Assembly: GCF_029784155.1 (NCBI RefSeq) | Contig: NC_073693.1 | Coordinates: forward strand, 237,464,447 to 237,528,446 | Origin: Uranotaenia lowii | Taxonomy: Eukaryota; Arthropoda; Insecta; Diptera; Culicidae | DNA: 64,000 bases | Direction: 5' to 3' | Shown here: piece after piece, positions 1-10,960 of the stretch | Layout of the letters: each line of letters begins with the position of its first letter | How positions within the stretch are numbered: position 1 is the first letter of the stretch | Translations under genes and position numbers: made by a program | Notes under the pieces: model-generated | Told to the model about the DNA's origin: nothing | The model's input: the letters and a program-made list of their open reading frames with translations, nothing else | Databases searched by the model: none

Positions 1-116
1 ATGAGAAGATTCTAAAAATAATGGGTGTGCAGTAAACTTCTGTTTTACAATCAAAAGTGTCAAAATTTTATTTGTCATACGAAACTTTAAGGTAGGGTTT
101 CAGAATTTGTGGCTAG

Positions 117-862
117 ATATCGAAATGTAGTGGTAACTTTTTATGTTGTATAATATTTTTTACTTCAATGTGTTTTTCTAACGATCCTCCTTACATGGTA
201 TAGAAAAATGGTAAAAGTGCCCAGCAGTTTTTTTATTCTTCAGTTTTCATACTCAGAAAAAGAATATTTTTTTAGGAATATCAATGAAAACAATTAAACC
301 TGTATGATTCATTTGAGTTGTCGAGAATTTTTAGCCTCTTTTTTAAATTTCCATACAATCGAAAAAAAATACAAAAGCAGCTCACCTTCCGGGGGGTGAT
401 GGCTCGAATACTTGAGAGAGAAAAACGAGAGACAATTAATTTTCAAAAACAAAACCACGGTAGTTGAGAGGGCTTAAGCCCACACTGCCTTTTTGAAATG
501 ATGATGTGCAGCAAATTATAAACCATTAGATTCCACGAAATATGACGATTACAGCAGTATATTTTTAATTCTTGAATCTCAATAAATGATCCAGATATTG
601 TATGATTAAAGTGATGCACATTAGGCGGGTGGCGATAAAAATTTATAAGAGTTTTTGAATTCAAAACGACATCGTTTGCACGATTTTTTTTTGTGTTTAT
701 ATACCTACTTATTAAAGTTCAAAACTTATGACACGATAGAAAAGTTGAAAATTTAAGGCATATCCAGCATTCAAACCAAGTTTTAACGATAAGTTAAACC
801 GTTGAAAAACATGAGTGAGGTCGAAGTAAGTTAAAAAAAAAGATACCACTACATTTTGATAT
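117..862. mobile_element. MITE-like element with imperfect terminal inverted repeats
   Basis: Positions 117-141 and 838-862 are inverted copies of each other over about 25 bp with a few mismatches; both contain the core ATGTAGTGGTA. The roughly 745-bp interval between them is AT-rich and has no credible protein. The structure fits a short non-autonomous DNA transposon. No clear target duplication was seen, so superfamily is unassigned. A chance inverted repeat is possible but unlikely at this length. Confidence 0.45.
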
Positions 863-2231
863 AAATTTTAAAACTTATTTATTTTGAAGGGAAAAAAAGT
901 TCTACGAACTCAAGCAAGAAACCAAGACAACAAGACCAAGTTTGCGAATTTCAGATCAGTTGTTGGCAATTTACAATTGTTAAAAATTTCTTTACCGACA
1001 ATATTTGAAAGTTGGGACTTTGACTGTTAAAGCAATCAATCTCGATTAAAAAATTTTCTCAAAATTTAAAATTAGAAAAAATAATGTTTAAAAAAAAGTT
1101 ATTTTTTCAGCCTAAAGGATGACCAAGCTCGCCACAAATAAGTGAAAATTGTATGAGAATAAACTCTCAAAAAAATACTAAGGTAAAAAAATCATCTTTT
1201 ATCCATAAAAATGGCAATATGTAAATGTATATGCACCTATTAAACAAAATACTGATCTAATCAAATATTACATCGAATATGTGTACGTTCAAAAACTATA
1301 TACACATGAGCAGACATCAGTTTTTCATACGTTGGAGTATTTTTTATGTTAAAATCTCCTTCAGTTTTTAAGAAATCGATTTTATTATAACTGTTGTCGA
1401 AATTGCCGAATCTCAAACCATGCGGGCTAAAAGCGCTCATTTATGTTTTAGGCAAAATTTTTGTTTTTTTTTGGCATAATTGCATTGGAAATGCTAGAAA
1501 CAGATAACTCTACAACAAAGCTGAAGTTTTATAAAAGTCTATTTCTTTTATTATTTTATAGAATAAAACACAAGTGAGGGTTTCCATATTATTGAGGCAG
1601 TTTATCCATAAGAAAAACTACAGTTCTCAAAAGGTGTTAATTAGGGCTTACTTTTAAGTTGAAATGAAAAAAAAAATCATATATTTATTCTAATTAACCT
1701 GTTATTTTAGAATAGCGGCATTTAAAAAAAAAATGAAAAACACTCTCTTATTCCACTTTCCAATCATTCCAAAACCATTATAAAAGCTTGAATAAGTTGT
1801 ACTTCAAAGGTTCATTTGAATAAGAAACAAAATCCACTCAACTTTTTGTTTTAAGCTTTTTTACGTATAAATTTTAAAAGTTTAAATATTACATCAAAAG
1901 GTTTCAAAACTTTGCATGAATTTTTAATTTTTTTTTTTGAGCTAGTTTATTCATAAAATTCTTTTTTGCCTTATGTTCAAAGCGTCTCAGCCTTAAAATG
2001 CATGGATTAGATATGTTGTCTTGTTAGCCATTTCGTCAAACGGCCAGGCGCATTTAACCTGATAGGCCCATTTAGGAAACCTTTACCCTACATGCACTCT
2101 AAAATATCTTTCTGCTGCAAAGGATGTTGACGGTAGAGCATTAACATTTTATAGCATGAAATTTCTCAAATGATTTTTTTTTTCAAATTTTATATTAAGT
2201 TGCAAATCATTTACGGTCAAAATTTGGTCAA
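863..2231. other. AT-rich stretch without recognised feature
   Basis: Mostly A/T homopolymer runs and low-complexity sequence. No reading frame, RNA gene or repeat structure that I can support was seen on either strand. Confidence 0.5.
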
Positions 2232-4485
2232 TACCGTCAAACGGGGCATAATGCAACAGCGGGGTTGGATGCAACATTTAGATAACACCACACTGATTCA
2301 ATTTTATATTTAACTAGCTGATCCCATACGAACTCCGTTTCACTTTCAACTTGGAAAATGTCATGAACAGTTTGTATGAAAGTCAATTGCCAAGCATTTT
2401 CCAGATGCACTTCTGAATTCATTGTTAAGTAATAATTGCAAAAATATTGGACGATCACTTTGTCTGTCGTCTGCTGCTAAATTTGAAATCAGGAATCAAT
2501 TGACCGTGTCAAAAAACCACGTGTATAAATTTCGACTGAATCATTGCATAACAACGCAATTATTGCCAATCAGCTAAACGCCATTCGGGGGCTCTTATAC
2601 AATCTTTGATAACTGAAATCGATTGCCCTTCCCTCAAAACTCCCGTGTGCAAATTTTCATAGTAATCCATAGTATAATAACGTCAATATTGCTAGAAACA
2701 GTGAAAATTTAATTTATATAGACGACCCCTTTCGTCGACCCCTGGCAAAACATTTGACATCTAAAATCGATTGCCCGTCCCTGAAAACTACCGTGTGCCA
2801 ATTTTCATCCCAATCCTATGTATAATAACGACGATATTGCAAAAATATTGAAATGTTAATATGGACGACCCCTTTTGCCGGTCCCTTACACTGAATTTAA
2901 TATCTGAAATCCATTGCTCGTCTCTCAAAACTCTCGTGTTCCAATTTTCGTCTGAATCCGATGTATAATAACGACAATATCGCATCAACAGTAAATAGTT
3001 AATATGGACGACCCCTTTGGCCGACCCCTCATTTTAGTTTCGATAAGTGAAATCTGATGTTTGTTCCTAATAACTCCTATGTGCAAATTTTCATCCCAAT
3101 CCGATTTATAAAAACGTCAATATCACTAAGATACTGGAAATTTAACATGGACGACCCCTTTTGCCGGCCCCTTACACTAAATTTGATACCCAAAATCGAT
3201 TGCACGTCACCCAAAACTGTCGTGTACCACTTTTCATCTGAATACGATGTATAATAACGTCAATATCGCGAAAACACCGAACATTTAATATGGACGACCC
3301 CTTTGGCCGACCTCTTACACAAAATTTGACACCTGAAATCGATTGCTCGTCTTTCAAAACACTCATGTGCAAATTTTCAACACGATCCGACGAAAAGTAA
3401 CGTCAATATCGCGAAAACAATATTTGTCTTGTATGGACGACCCCCTTCAGAAGGGGTCATCCGAAAATCTAAAAACATTTTTCATCATTCCTGGTCCTAA
3501 TGAGCATCCATGCCAAATTTCAGCTCTCTAGCTCTTAAGACGACTGAGTCTATAGAGGACAAACAAACAAACAAACAAACATACAGAAATTGCTTTTTAT
3601 ATATATAGATGTAATGAGATAAAGATATCTTTTAATGAAAACAACATGATGATGACATAATTTCTAGCATCCTGAGATAGTTTTTTAAAGTTTTTGATTT
3701 TCATATAAAATTTAAAAAAAATCGAACAATAAATGTACAATTTTTAACATTTTTCGATGCCGTAAAAAACTATACCCAGTATGAAGGATTGGCTTGATAA
3801 TATCACCTACAAACTTTATACTGGTTTCCTCATCCTATACCAACACTATTGATGTAAAAATAGTTTTCGAAAAATCACTCAATTTTTTTTTTAAATATTT
3901 CTATAATTCAGTTACCAGTGTGGGGTAAAATGCAACAAAATGCAAATCAAAGAAACACCTTGTAAATCTCATATCCAAATGCTGGAATATGATTGTTTTG
4001 TATCACGCGTTTGTCAACACTGAAATTTCTTTCATCCAAACATTTTTTTTAATGATTTCGGCTTTTTCAATTTTTAGTACTATTGTTTTACCCCTAAATG
4101 TATGCAGCACCCTAATTTTCAGAAAAAATGTGAAAATAAGTTTTCACAAAACAAAAAATCACTGCAAATGGTGTTTTCATGCGTAATGATCTTGAATTCA
4201 TCGCAAATTTATCAAAAACTATACATTTTCATACGTTTTTATAAAATTTCTTATCAAAAACATAGTTTGTTGCAAGTTACCCCATTTTCTGAGGAGGATG
4301 AAAATCGTATGTTTTTTGAAAATTAAAAATAACTGAAGAAACCAATAATTTTTCTGACTACGCCAATTTGATGTCCCGTCAACCTTGAAACTTCTAATGC
4401 ATAAGAGGTATGATTAACTGTGAACATAAAGTTTTTAGAAGCAAATGAAATTGAAAATTTTTGCATGTTGCCCCAGTTGACGGTA
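2232..4485. mobile_element. DNA-transposon-like element with TACCGTCAA ends, interrupted by another repeat
   Basis: The left end reads TACCGTCAAACGGGGCATAA and the right end, on the other strand, TACCGTCAACTGGGGCAACA; similarity continues into ATGCAA-type sequence. The termini could include a TA target dinucleotide. No transposase is visible inside, so it would be non-autonomous. About 1.3 kb of the interior (2313-3610) is an unrelated modular repeat that appears to have inserted later. Internal motifs such as GGGTAAAATGCAACA near 3924 echo the end sequence. Superfamily is not determined. Confidence 0.55.
2313..3610 (+). repeat. Modular tandem-unit repeat, copy 1
   Basis: Begins with TAGCTGATCCC at about 2315 and ends with an (AAAC)n tract followed by TTTTTATATATATAGAT near 3594-3610. 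Between them is a run of about five diverged 140-bp units, each with the motifs GACGACCCCTTT, GAAATCGATTGC and CAAATTTTCATC. The same unit and the same ends recur at 15629-17606. No protein is encoded. It is a non-coding interspersed repeat with an internal minisatellite; I do not recognise a named family. Confidence 0.75.
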
Positions 4486-4608
4486 TCAACTTGACGTATT
4501 TCTTTCAATTTTGCATTTAAAATACCTGAACACCCCTCCTTTTGAAGTTGTGTTTGTGTAGAATGTTGCTCCTATTTTGATTTTGGAATTCACTTTTCAG
4601 TTGTCAAA

Positions 4609-5488
4609 ATGCCGTCCAAGAAAGAAGAACAGCGTATCAATATTTTGATCGCGCATCGCGAAAATCCGAGCTTCTCGCACGCAAAGCTGGCAAAATCGCA
4701 TAAAAGTTGCCAAATCAACTGTTACAAATGTAATTAAAGTGTTTGGGGAACGTTTGTCGACAGCCAGGAAGTCTGGATCGGGGGAAAATCGAAAACTGGA
4801 AGCCACTGAGACGACGAAGAGAGTTGCCGGTAGTTTCAAGCGAAATACGACGGCCAACGCGCGATCCCGGAGGCTGTACACGACGATGCTGACGAAGTTT
4901 GACTGCATTTTAATGGACGACGAAACCTACGTCAAAGCCGACTACAAGCAGCTTCCGGGACAGGAGTTTTATACGGCAAAAGGATGGGGAAAGGTAGCTG
5001 ATATTTTCAAGTACATGAAACTGTCAAAGTTCGCGAAGAAATATCTGGTTTGGCAAGCCACCTGTGGCTTGAAAAGCAGCATTTTCATAGCTTCCAGGAC
5101 TGTCAACCAAGAAATTTACGTGAAAGAGTGTTTGAATAAACGTCTGCTGCCTTTCCTGAAGAAACACGGTTGTTTCGTACTGTTTTGGCCGGATTTGGCA
5201 TCTTGTCATTACGGTGAAAATGCCATGGAGTGGAACGCCGCCAACAACGTGCAGGTTGTTCCCAAGGACAAGAACCCTCCCAACACGCCAGAGCTCCGCC
5301 CAATTGAGAAATATTGGGCTATTGTCAAGCGGAACCTAAAGAAGAACGAAAAAACTGCTTAGGACGAGCAGCAGTTCAAGGCAAACTGGCTTTCTGCGGC
5401 GAAGAAGGTGGACAAGGTGGCTGTTCAAAATCTGATGGCAGGAGTTCGGATTTGGAAAAGCGGAAGCCTAACTGAATATTTTTCCTAA
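4609..5488 (+). pseudogene. Decayed Tc1/mariner (DD37E) transposase
   Basis: A start at 4609 opens an N-terminal helix-turn-helix region (begins MPSKKEEQRINIL). The frame shifts near 4700 into the frame of 4739-5362, where the typical AKSTVTNVIK motif continues. The catalytic core is readable: MDDETYVKAD (first Asp), WPDLASCHYG (second Asp) and PIEKYW (Glu). Thirty-seven residues separate the second Asp from the Glu, the DD37E spacing described for the mosquito ITmD37E group. Sequence between the DNA-binding region and the first Asp is shortened, suggesting an internal deletion. An in-frame TAG/TAA-type stop at 5360-5362 precedes a recognisable C-terminus ending in GSLTEYFS at 5488. The enzyme would cut and paste DNA at TA sites, but this copy is dead. 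Family assignment is firm; subgroup rests on the spacing. Confidence 0.85.
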
Positions 5489-5566
5489 ATTTTATACTAA
5501 TTAAACTTGAAAAAGAAATTTCATTTGATTTTTTAAATAAACGATTTCATCGATTTACACGCGTTT

Positions 5567-5597
5567 TGCCTTGACCAAATCTTGACCGTATCACCCT
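5567..5597 (-). repeat. Probable 3' inverted terminal repeat of the DD37E element
   Basis: On the minus strand this reads GGGTGATACGGTCAAGATTT followed by GGTCAAGG, a plausible Tc1/mariner end about 80 bp beyond the transposase relic. No matching left copy is visible upstream of 4609, so the 5' end of the element appears lost or too diverged. Confidence 0.5.
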
Positions 5598-6234
5598 TTC
5601 GGATTTTTTTTCTCAAAAAAGGGGAGAGTATAGATAATATCTAAACGGCTTCCAAATGTCATGATAAGTTGTTTTTTTGCCTGTTAAGAACCTAAGTGAC
5701 TTGAATAGACTTAAAAGTAGACTTATACTAGACTTATACTTTAGAGTGCTTTTAAGATTGAAACAGGGTTTAAGAAATGTATTCTTTAACATTTTAAAGT
5801 TTTTTTTTTATTTTTCAAAAACAATCATGTTTTGTAAGGCACTTTATAAAAATGTTTTGTTATAATGTAAGTTCGAATTAGGATACGCGCATATATTACC
5901 TGACTAGCGAAAAAAAATCAAAAACCAAACTGAACTTTAAATGTTACTCGGGGCAAGAGGTAAACTTATTAGTTTCGAAAAATAATCAAGCTGTCTCAGA
6001 TAGAATGTTGGTAGATTGGAAATTTGTTATAAAGACCTTCTCATACCTTTTATTTATTATAATCGTTGAGAAAGAAATTTGATTGAAACTTGCGCAATAT
6101 AACAGAGAATAATTGGGAAATTTAAACTCAATTCCTCATTAGTATAATTTGAACTCTATCGAAATGATCGATGATGGTAGAAAGAAAAAAAAAATTAAGA
6201 AAAAACTTTTTTTTATGAAGGATTAATCACCGTA
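5598..6234. other. AT-rich stretch without recognised feature
   Basis: Low-complexity sequence with a short internal repetition of AGACTTATACT around 5713-5740. Nothing codable or structured was recognised. Confidence 0.45.
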
Positions 6235-9211
6235 ATTTATATTTGTAGTTTTAATTTATCGGCCTAGCGGTGAAAAGTGATGTCCTTTTTAGTACCCAAG
6301 TAACAATTTTAGCTTTATTATGGTCAGCAAAATATCGTTTGGACTATCGCATTAATCTTCATAAAAAGCTAAAGAGCATTCTATAACATCACCTGGACTC
6401 TAATAAAGCCAAAATCAGGCTATTTGGCCCTACCCTAGAAACGTCATCAAGACATATAATTGTTGGTCATCAATATTGGTCACCAAAGCTTTTAAAAAGC
6501 TATTATAAAACATGTTAGAAATTTTTATTTTTTTTCGGTTCTGTCAGTTCTCGGAATTTTTTTTTATTTTTTCCAGCAACCATAATGGTTGATGAATGAT
6601 GATTGCATTATTCAGATATGATCTGGTAAAATTAATAGCTAAAAAAACCAATGTTTTAACCATATATTGAGCTTCTTTTCTACTGCCAGTCAAGATTTTA
6701 GGTAAAATGTATATGAAATAGTATCTTAAAATAAATGCGCCTCGTTAAATCTGATGGTCAATCATGATGGAATTGATGGAAAAAGGCCTGAAAAAATATT
6801 TTCCAATGCTTGCATTGTGAATCCATCAACATGGCGTCATTTTTTGCCCTTCGATTTTGCAACCAACATGGCGTGAGTCAATTCATAGTTTTATTATGGT
6901 TTAATGATGACCCCAAAAAAAGCTACGATTTGACGTTTCTCTCGCAAGCCAACCAATTACACGCTAAGGTTGAGTTCCTCATTTCTGAGTTGTTAATCAT
7001 TAGTACAGTAAATGAGGACAGACTTTTTGAATGAAAAGGGATTGGTTTTGAATGACCCGTGGAATAAATTATGAGTTGAAGTCAAATTTCGTTGTCTGAC
7101 GCCATCTTGAAATCCAAGATGGCGGCTTCCGCTGAACTTTAAAATGGTGTAAATGACTTGAAATCGCATGAAACCCCAACAAAATGGGTATCGGGTGAAA
7201 GGGCTAAACGAGTAGAAGTTGAATTTAGCTATCAGACGCCATCTTGAAATCCAAGATGGCGGCATTCGCTCAACTTTTAATGCTTAATGCTGACAAAAAG
7301 TCGCATTAAACCACCACTATACGGGTATTGGGTGAAAGGGCTAAACAAGAAGTCGATTTTTTTCTTTCCGACGCCATCTTGAAATCCAAGATGGCAGCTT
7401 CCACTGAATTTAAAATATTGTTAATCAATGAAAATCGCTTGAACACAACTTTTTTCACGTAATACTACATTAAAACTACTATTTTAAGACAATTTAGATA
7501 ATTTTAGATCACTTTTATTACTTTTTTCATTATGTTTCTAATGCATTTAGCACTTTTCTTGTTTTGTTTATAGTTTTTGATTTTTTTTCCTATTTATGTA
7601 ATTCTATTATTCCTATCATGCTATTATGTTTAAATTGTGTTGGTCTTATTCTAGCGAAAACTATAAGTTTATGTTGTTTCTGTTTACCGTCTGATTTAGG
7701 CACATGTGCCAAATTCGATGTTGCCAAAATCGAATGTTGCCAAAAACGAATGGGGTCTGTATTGTGGTGGTTTTTGTGGGATTTTCAGTCACTTACAGAT
7801 TTTCAGAGAAACGCGAAAAGAGATATTTGACTTCTATCATTTAGCCTTAGCACCCAATACAATATAGTTGGGAGTTTCATGCTATTTTCATTCATTTACA
7901 GTATTTTTAAGTTCAGCTGAAGCCACCATCTTGGATTTCAAGATAGCGACATAATGCAAAAATAAATTTTTTATAGCTTATCCCAATTGACAAACACCCA
8001 TATTTTGGAGGTTTCATGCGATATTCAATGATTTAGAGCATTTTTAAAGTTTATCGAAAGCTGCCATCTTGGATTTCAAGATGGCGTAAGATAGCAATAT
8101 TCGACTTCTACTCGTTAAGCCCTTCCACCCACTACCACCTGGGTTTCATGTCATTTTAAGTCATTTATTACATTTCAAGTTTAGCGGAAGCCACCATCTT
8201 GGATTTCAAGATGGCGTCAGATAGCGAAATTCAACTTCTCCCGGTTGATTTCTTTCAACTTATACCCCTATAATATAGGTTTTCTGCGATTTTCAGTCAT
8301 TTACAGTATTTTCAAGTTGAGTGGTAGCCGCCATCTCGGATTTAAGATGGCGACGGGCAACGAAATTTGACTTCTACTCGTTTATTACTTTCACCTAATA
8401 ACCATATTGTGAAGGTTTCACGATATTTTCAGTAATTTACAGCTTTGAAAATAAAAGCGGAAGCCGCCATCTTGAATTAATGATGGCGTCAAGCAACAAT
8501 TTTTTTCCTACTATTTGGGCCCTTTCACTCAATACTCATATTGTAAAGATATTCATACCACTTTCGGTGATTTCAAGTTTTCAAAGATGTATTTTTTTTA
8601 ATTTTAACTCAAAACCAACACGCATAACTTACCAAAAATGTGTAAAAATGGGAGTTCCAATTCAAATATGTGCTATCTAATCTGAGCGTGTCCTGTTTTG
8701 ACATCTTGATCGAGAACTGTCACTAAGTTTTATGGCGGTTTAATAATCATGCACTGAGTGCTATTATAGAACATGCAAAAGAAAGCTTGGAGCAAACTTC
8801 TAGGTTTGTGTTTTATTATAGTTTAAAAAAAGCATTCACAACTCTTTCAAAACAACTAAAACAGCATGTTTAATAAAAGTTTTATTAGCGTTTTCAAAAC
8901 CATCCGAAAACATATGGTCGAAAAAAAATTATAAGCATTCTGCATGACCATAATAAAACCGCCATAAAACGAGCTGCACAAAAAAATGCCATAATTAAAC
9001 CATAATAAAACTTCCTAATGCTAGTTGGCATAATCTGTGTTACTTGGGTAGGGACATCTAAAGATTATGAAATTTTTTAAATAGGTGGATAGAAGGTTAG
9101 ATGAAGTGAAAGATGTTGAAAATGAGCGGGTAGAACTTATTTAGAAGCATATCATCACATATCAAATTTTTGTTCCTCACCGCTAGGCCGATAAATTAAA
9201 TCTACAAACAT
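6235..9211. mobile_element. 3-kb element with nested terminal inverted repeats
   Basis: Outer ends at about 6241-6276 and 9170-9209 are inverted copies with the core AATTTATCGGCCTAGCGGTG. A second, inner pair is TACCCAAGTAACA at 6293-6305 and its complement at 9038-9050. Further inward, TTTTATTATGG-type sequence is also inverted on both sides. The centre holds two tandem arrays in opposite orientation (7020-8490). No transposase is present. This is either a large non-autonomous DNA transposon or one transposon nested in another. Target duplication is unclear. Confidence 0.6.
7020..8490. repeat. Oppositely oriented tandem arrays of about 137-bp units with CCATCTTG dyads
   Basis: Units of roughly 128-141 bp run in one orientation at 7020-7440 and in reverse complement at 7850-8490. 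Each carries a near-palindrome of the type GCCATCTTG-n-CAAGATGGC; copies lie at about 7100, 7237, 7372, 7922, 8063, 8191, 8329 and 8465, the last ones more diverged. Shared unit text includes GGGTGAAAGGGCTAAAC and CATGAAACC. The spacer 7440-7850 is not obviously repetitive. The arrays could fold into a long stem-loop. Confidence 0.8.
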
Positions 9212-10019
9212 AAAAAAAAACCTTTAAGGGAAAATACTAGAACGTTATAATTTTATTTTATATTTTCATATATACGCCAAAACTCAACACATCTATACAT
9301 ACTTTAATATTTGTCCATTATTTTGTTACGTTTAGGCATAACAACGTTTTGGAAATCCTCTTTACGATTTGTTGTACATACCTGGAAAGAAAAAAAAACT
9401 TAAATTAGTCATACTGTTCAAAATAGAAAAGTCTACAAATGAAAAAAAAGTTATGCTAAAAAAAACAATGTGACGATCCCATCAATTCATCATTTAAATT
9501 GATACCAATACTACTTATTCTCGAAAAATTTTAGTTTAAACTTCTTGTTGGAGTTTGCTTAACCCTCTACTGATTTTGAGCCCTAATTTGTCCTCTAATT
9601 TTTCACATTTTTCTGCTTAATTGAGTACCTACTGTAAAAGATTTTGAACAATTTTAAAGCAACAAAAATTAAATAAGCAATGATGAAACGCTAAAAAAAA
9701 GATTGAAGTTGTAATTAAATTTTTACACTATTTAAAGAATTACAGCCTTTTTATGTATTATTCCTTAGCACATGTGCAAAAATGTGTAATTTCTCTATTT
9801 AAAAGTTTATAAGATTTTAAGTGTAGTTTGAGTTCTACATCATAGACTTAGACACTGGTTATTTGATAGCAATGTTCCGAAACACAAGGTTGGGACCCTG
9901 TATTGATGTGATCATTTGGTAAAAACTGAAAGAGCCCAATAAAACCGAAATAAAAAGGGTGCCATCCTGAAAACAAAACCTAATCTTTTAACGAGCCCTC
10001 TAAAAGGATTAATCCGGTG
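9212..10019. other. AT-rich stretch without recognised feature
   Basis: No supported gene or element. Composition rises in GC towards the 10-kb island. Confidence 0.45.
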
Positions 10020-10960
10020 CCCATGAAATGCACTGCTGCAAATATTGTTACCTACCAAGTGCTATATCGACAAATTGGACCACTTTTTCTGTCCGCCGTC
10101 GGTTTTCCCATGGTTGTGCAAGTTTAAAGAGTCGGGGTAGAACTTTTTTTGTTTTGTTTTGGTTGGAAAACTCCAACAACCATCAAACCACTTCAACCAA
10201 CTGAATGGTGGCGTCCACGCGACAACTCCAGAACCTGAACCAGAATGAAGGTGTACGGCACCAGGACAATGGGCTTCCGCAAAGCGACCCTTTATCGGTT
10301 GACCGTGGGTATGTGTTTTGAAAAAGGCTGTTGTTCTATCGTGTGACTGAATGAAGCGGGAAAACCGGGAGCAGGAAAATTTTTACCGGAAACGAACGAA
10401 AACTGCATCCTCGGGGCTGGTAAAAAAGTGGTCCCCCGTGAGAGATAAATTTATCGTTGATGCGCTACTCTCTATTCAGGGACGTTTTTTCCACCCACAA
10501 TTTCCCTTCACCAGTTTCAGCTGTTTCGCGACGGAATATCCCCCTCAAAAATGGGATGCCAAAAAAAAGTATAAAAATAACACACCATTCGATACGGTCA
10601 TCAGAGGGGGATAACCTTTCCGGTTGGACGGCAGCAATGTAGAAAGCATGGATTCCGGGAGGGATAGGTGAGAAAAATGCCTTACAATGGGACGCCGAAT
10701 GAGAACACAGTATGTTGGAAACCGGGTAGGGGGTGCAAAAAACCTGGCAGCCATTTAGATTTAGGTTCCTAGCCCACTCCCTCACACAAATATCCTCGTC
10801 AAATGGAAGGTGTTGGAGTGTTTTACATATTTCGGAAATATGTTTGGAACCACACACGGTAACATATTTCAAATTTTCGGTGACGGGGCATGAAATAGTG
10901 TTATTAGAAGTGCCGGTGTACTGGTCGAGCTTTTCAATGAGTTTGGTGAAATTCTAGTTT
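10020..10960. other. Higher-GC island, possible exonic or regulatory sequence
   Basis: Compared with its surroundings this stretch has far fewer A/T runs and more complex sequence, and shows no terminal repeats. Overlapping open frames exist on both strands (for example 10351-10614 plus and 10465-10872 minus), but none resembles a known protein. It may be unique host sequence such as a 5' exon, UTR or enhancer. It contains the candidate exon at 10245-10308. Confidence 0.4.
10245..10308 (+). CDS. Candidate first coding exon ending at a GTATGT splice donor
   Basis: An ATG with A at -3 starts the reading MKVYGTRTMGFRKATLYRLT, and the sequence then meets a perfect-looking donor GTATGT at 10309, leaving a 64-nt exon in phase 1. 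The basic stretch would suit a short cytoplasmic head preceding a membrane anchor, but no downstream exon was found in the window. Without splicing the frame stops after 33 codons. Host origin is suggested only by the unique, higher-GC context. I do not recognise the gene and a chance ORF remains quite possible. Confidence 0.2.
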
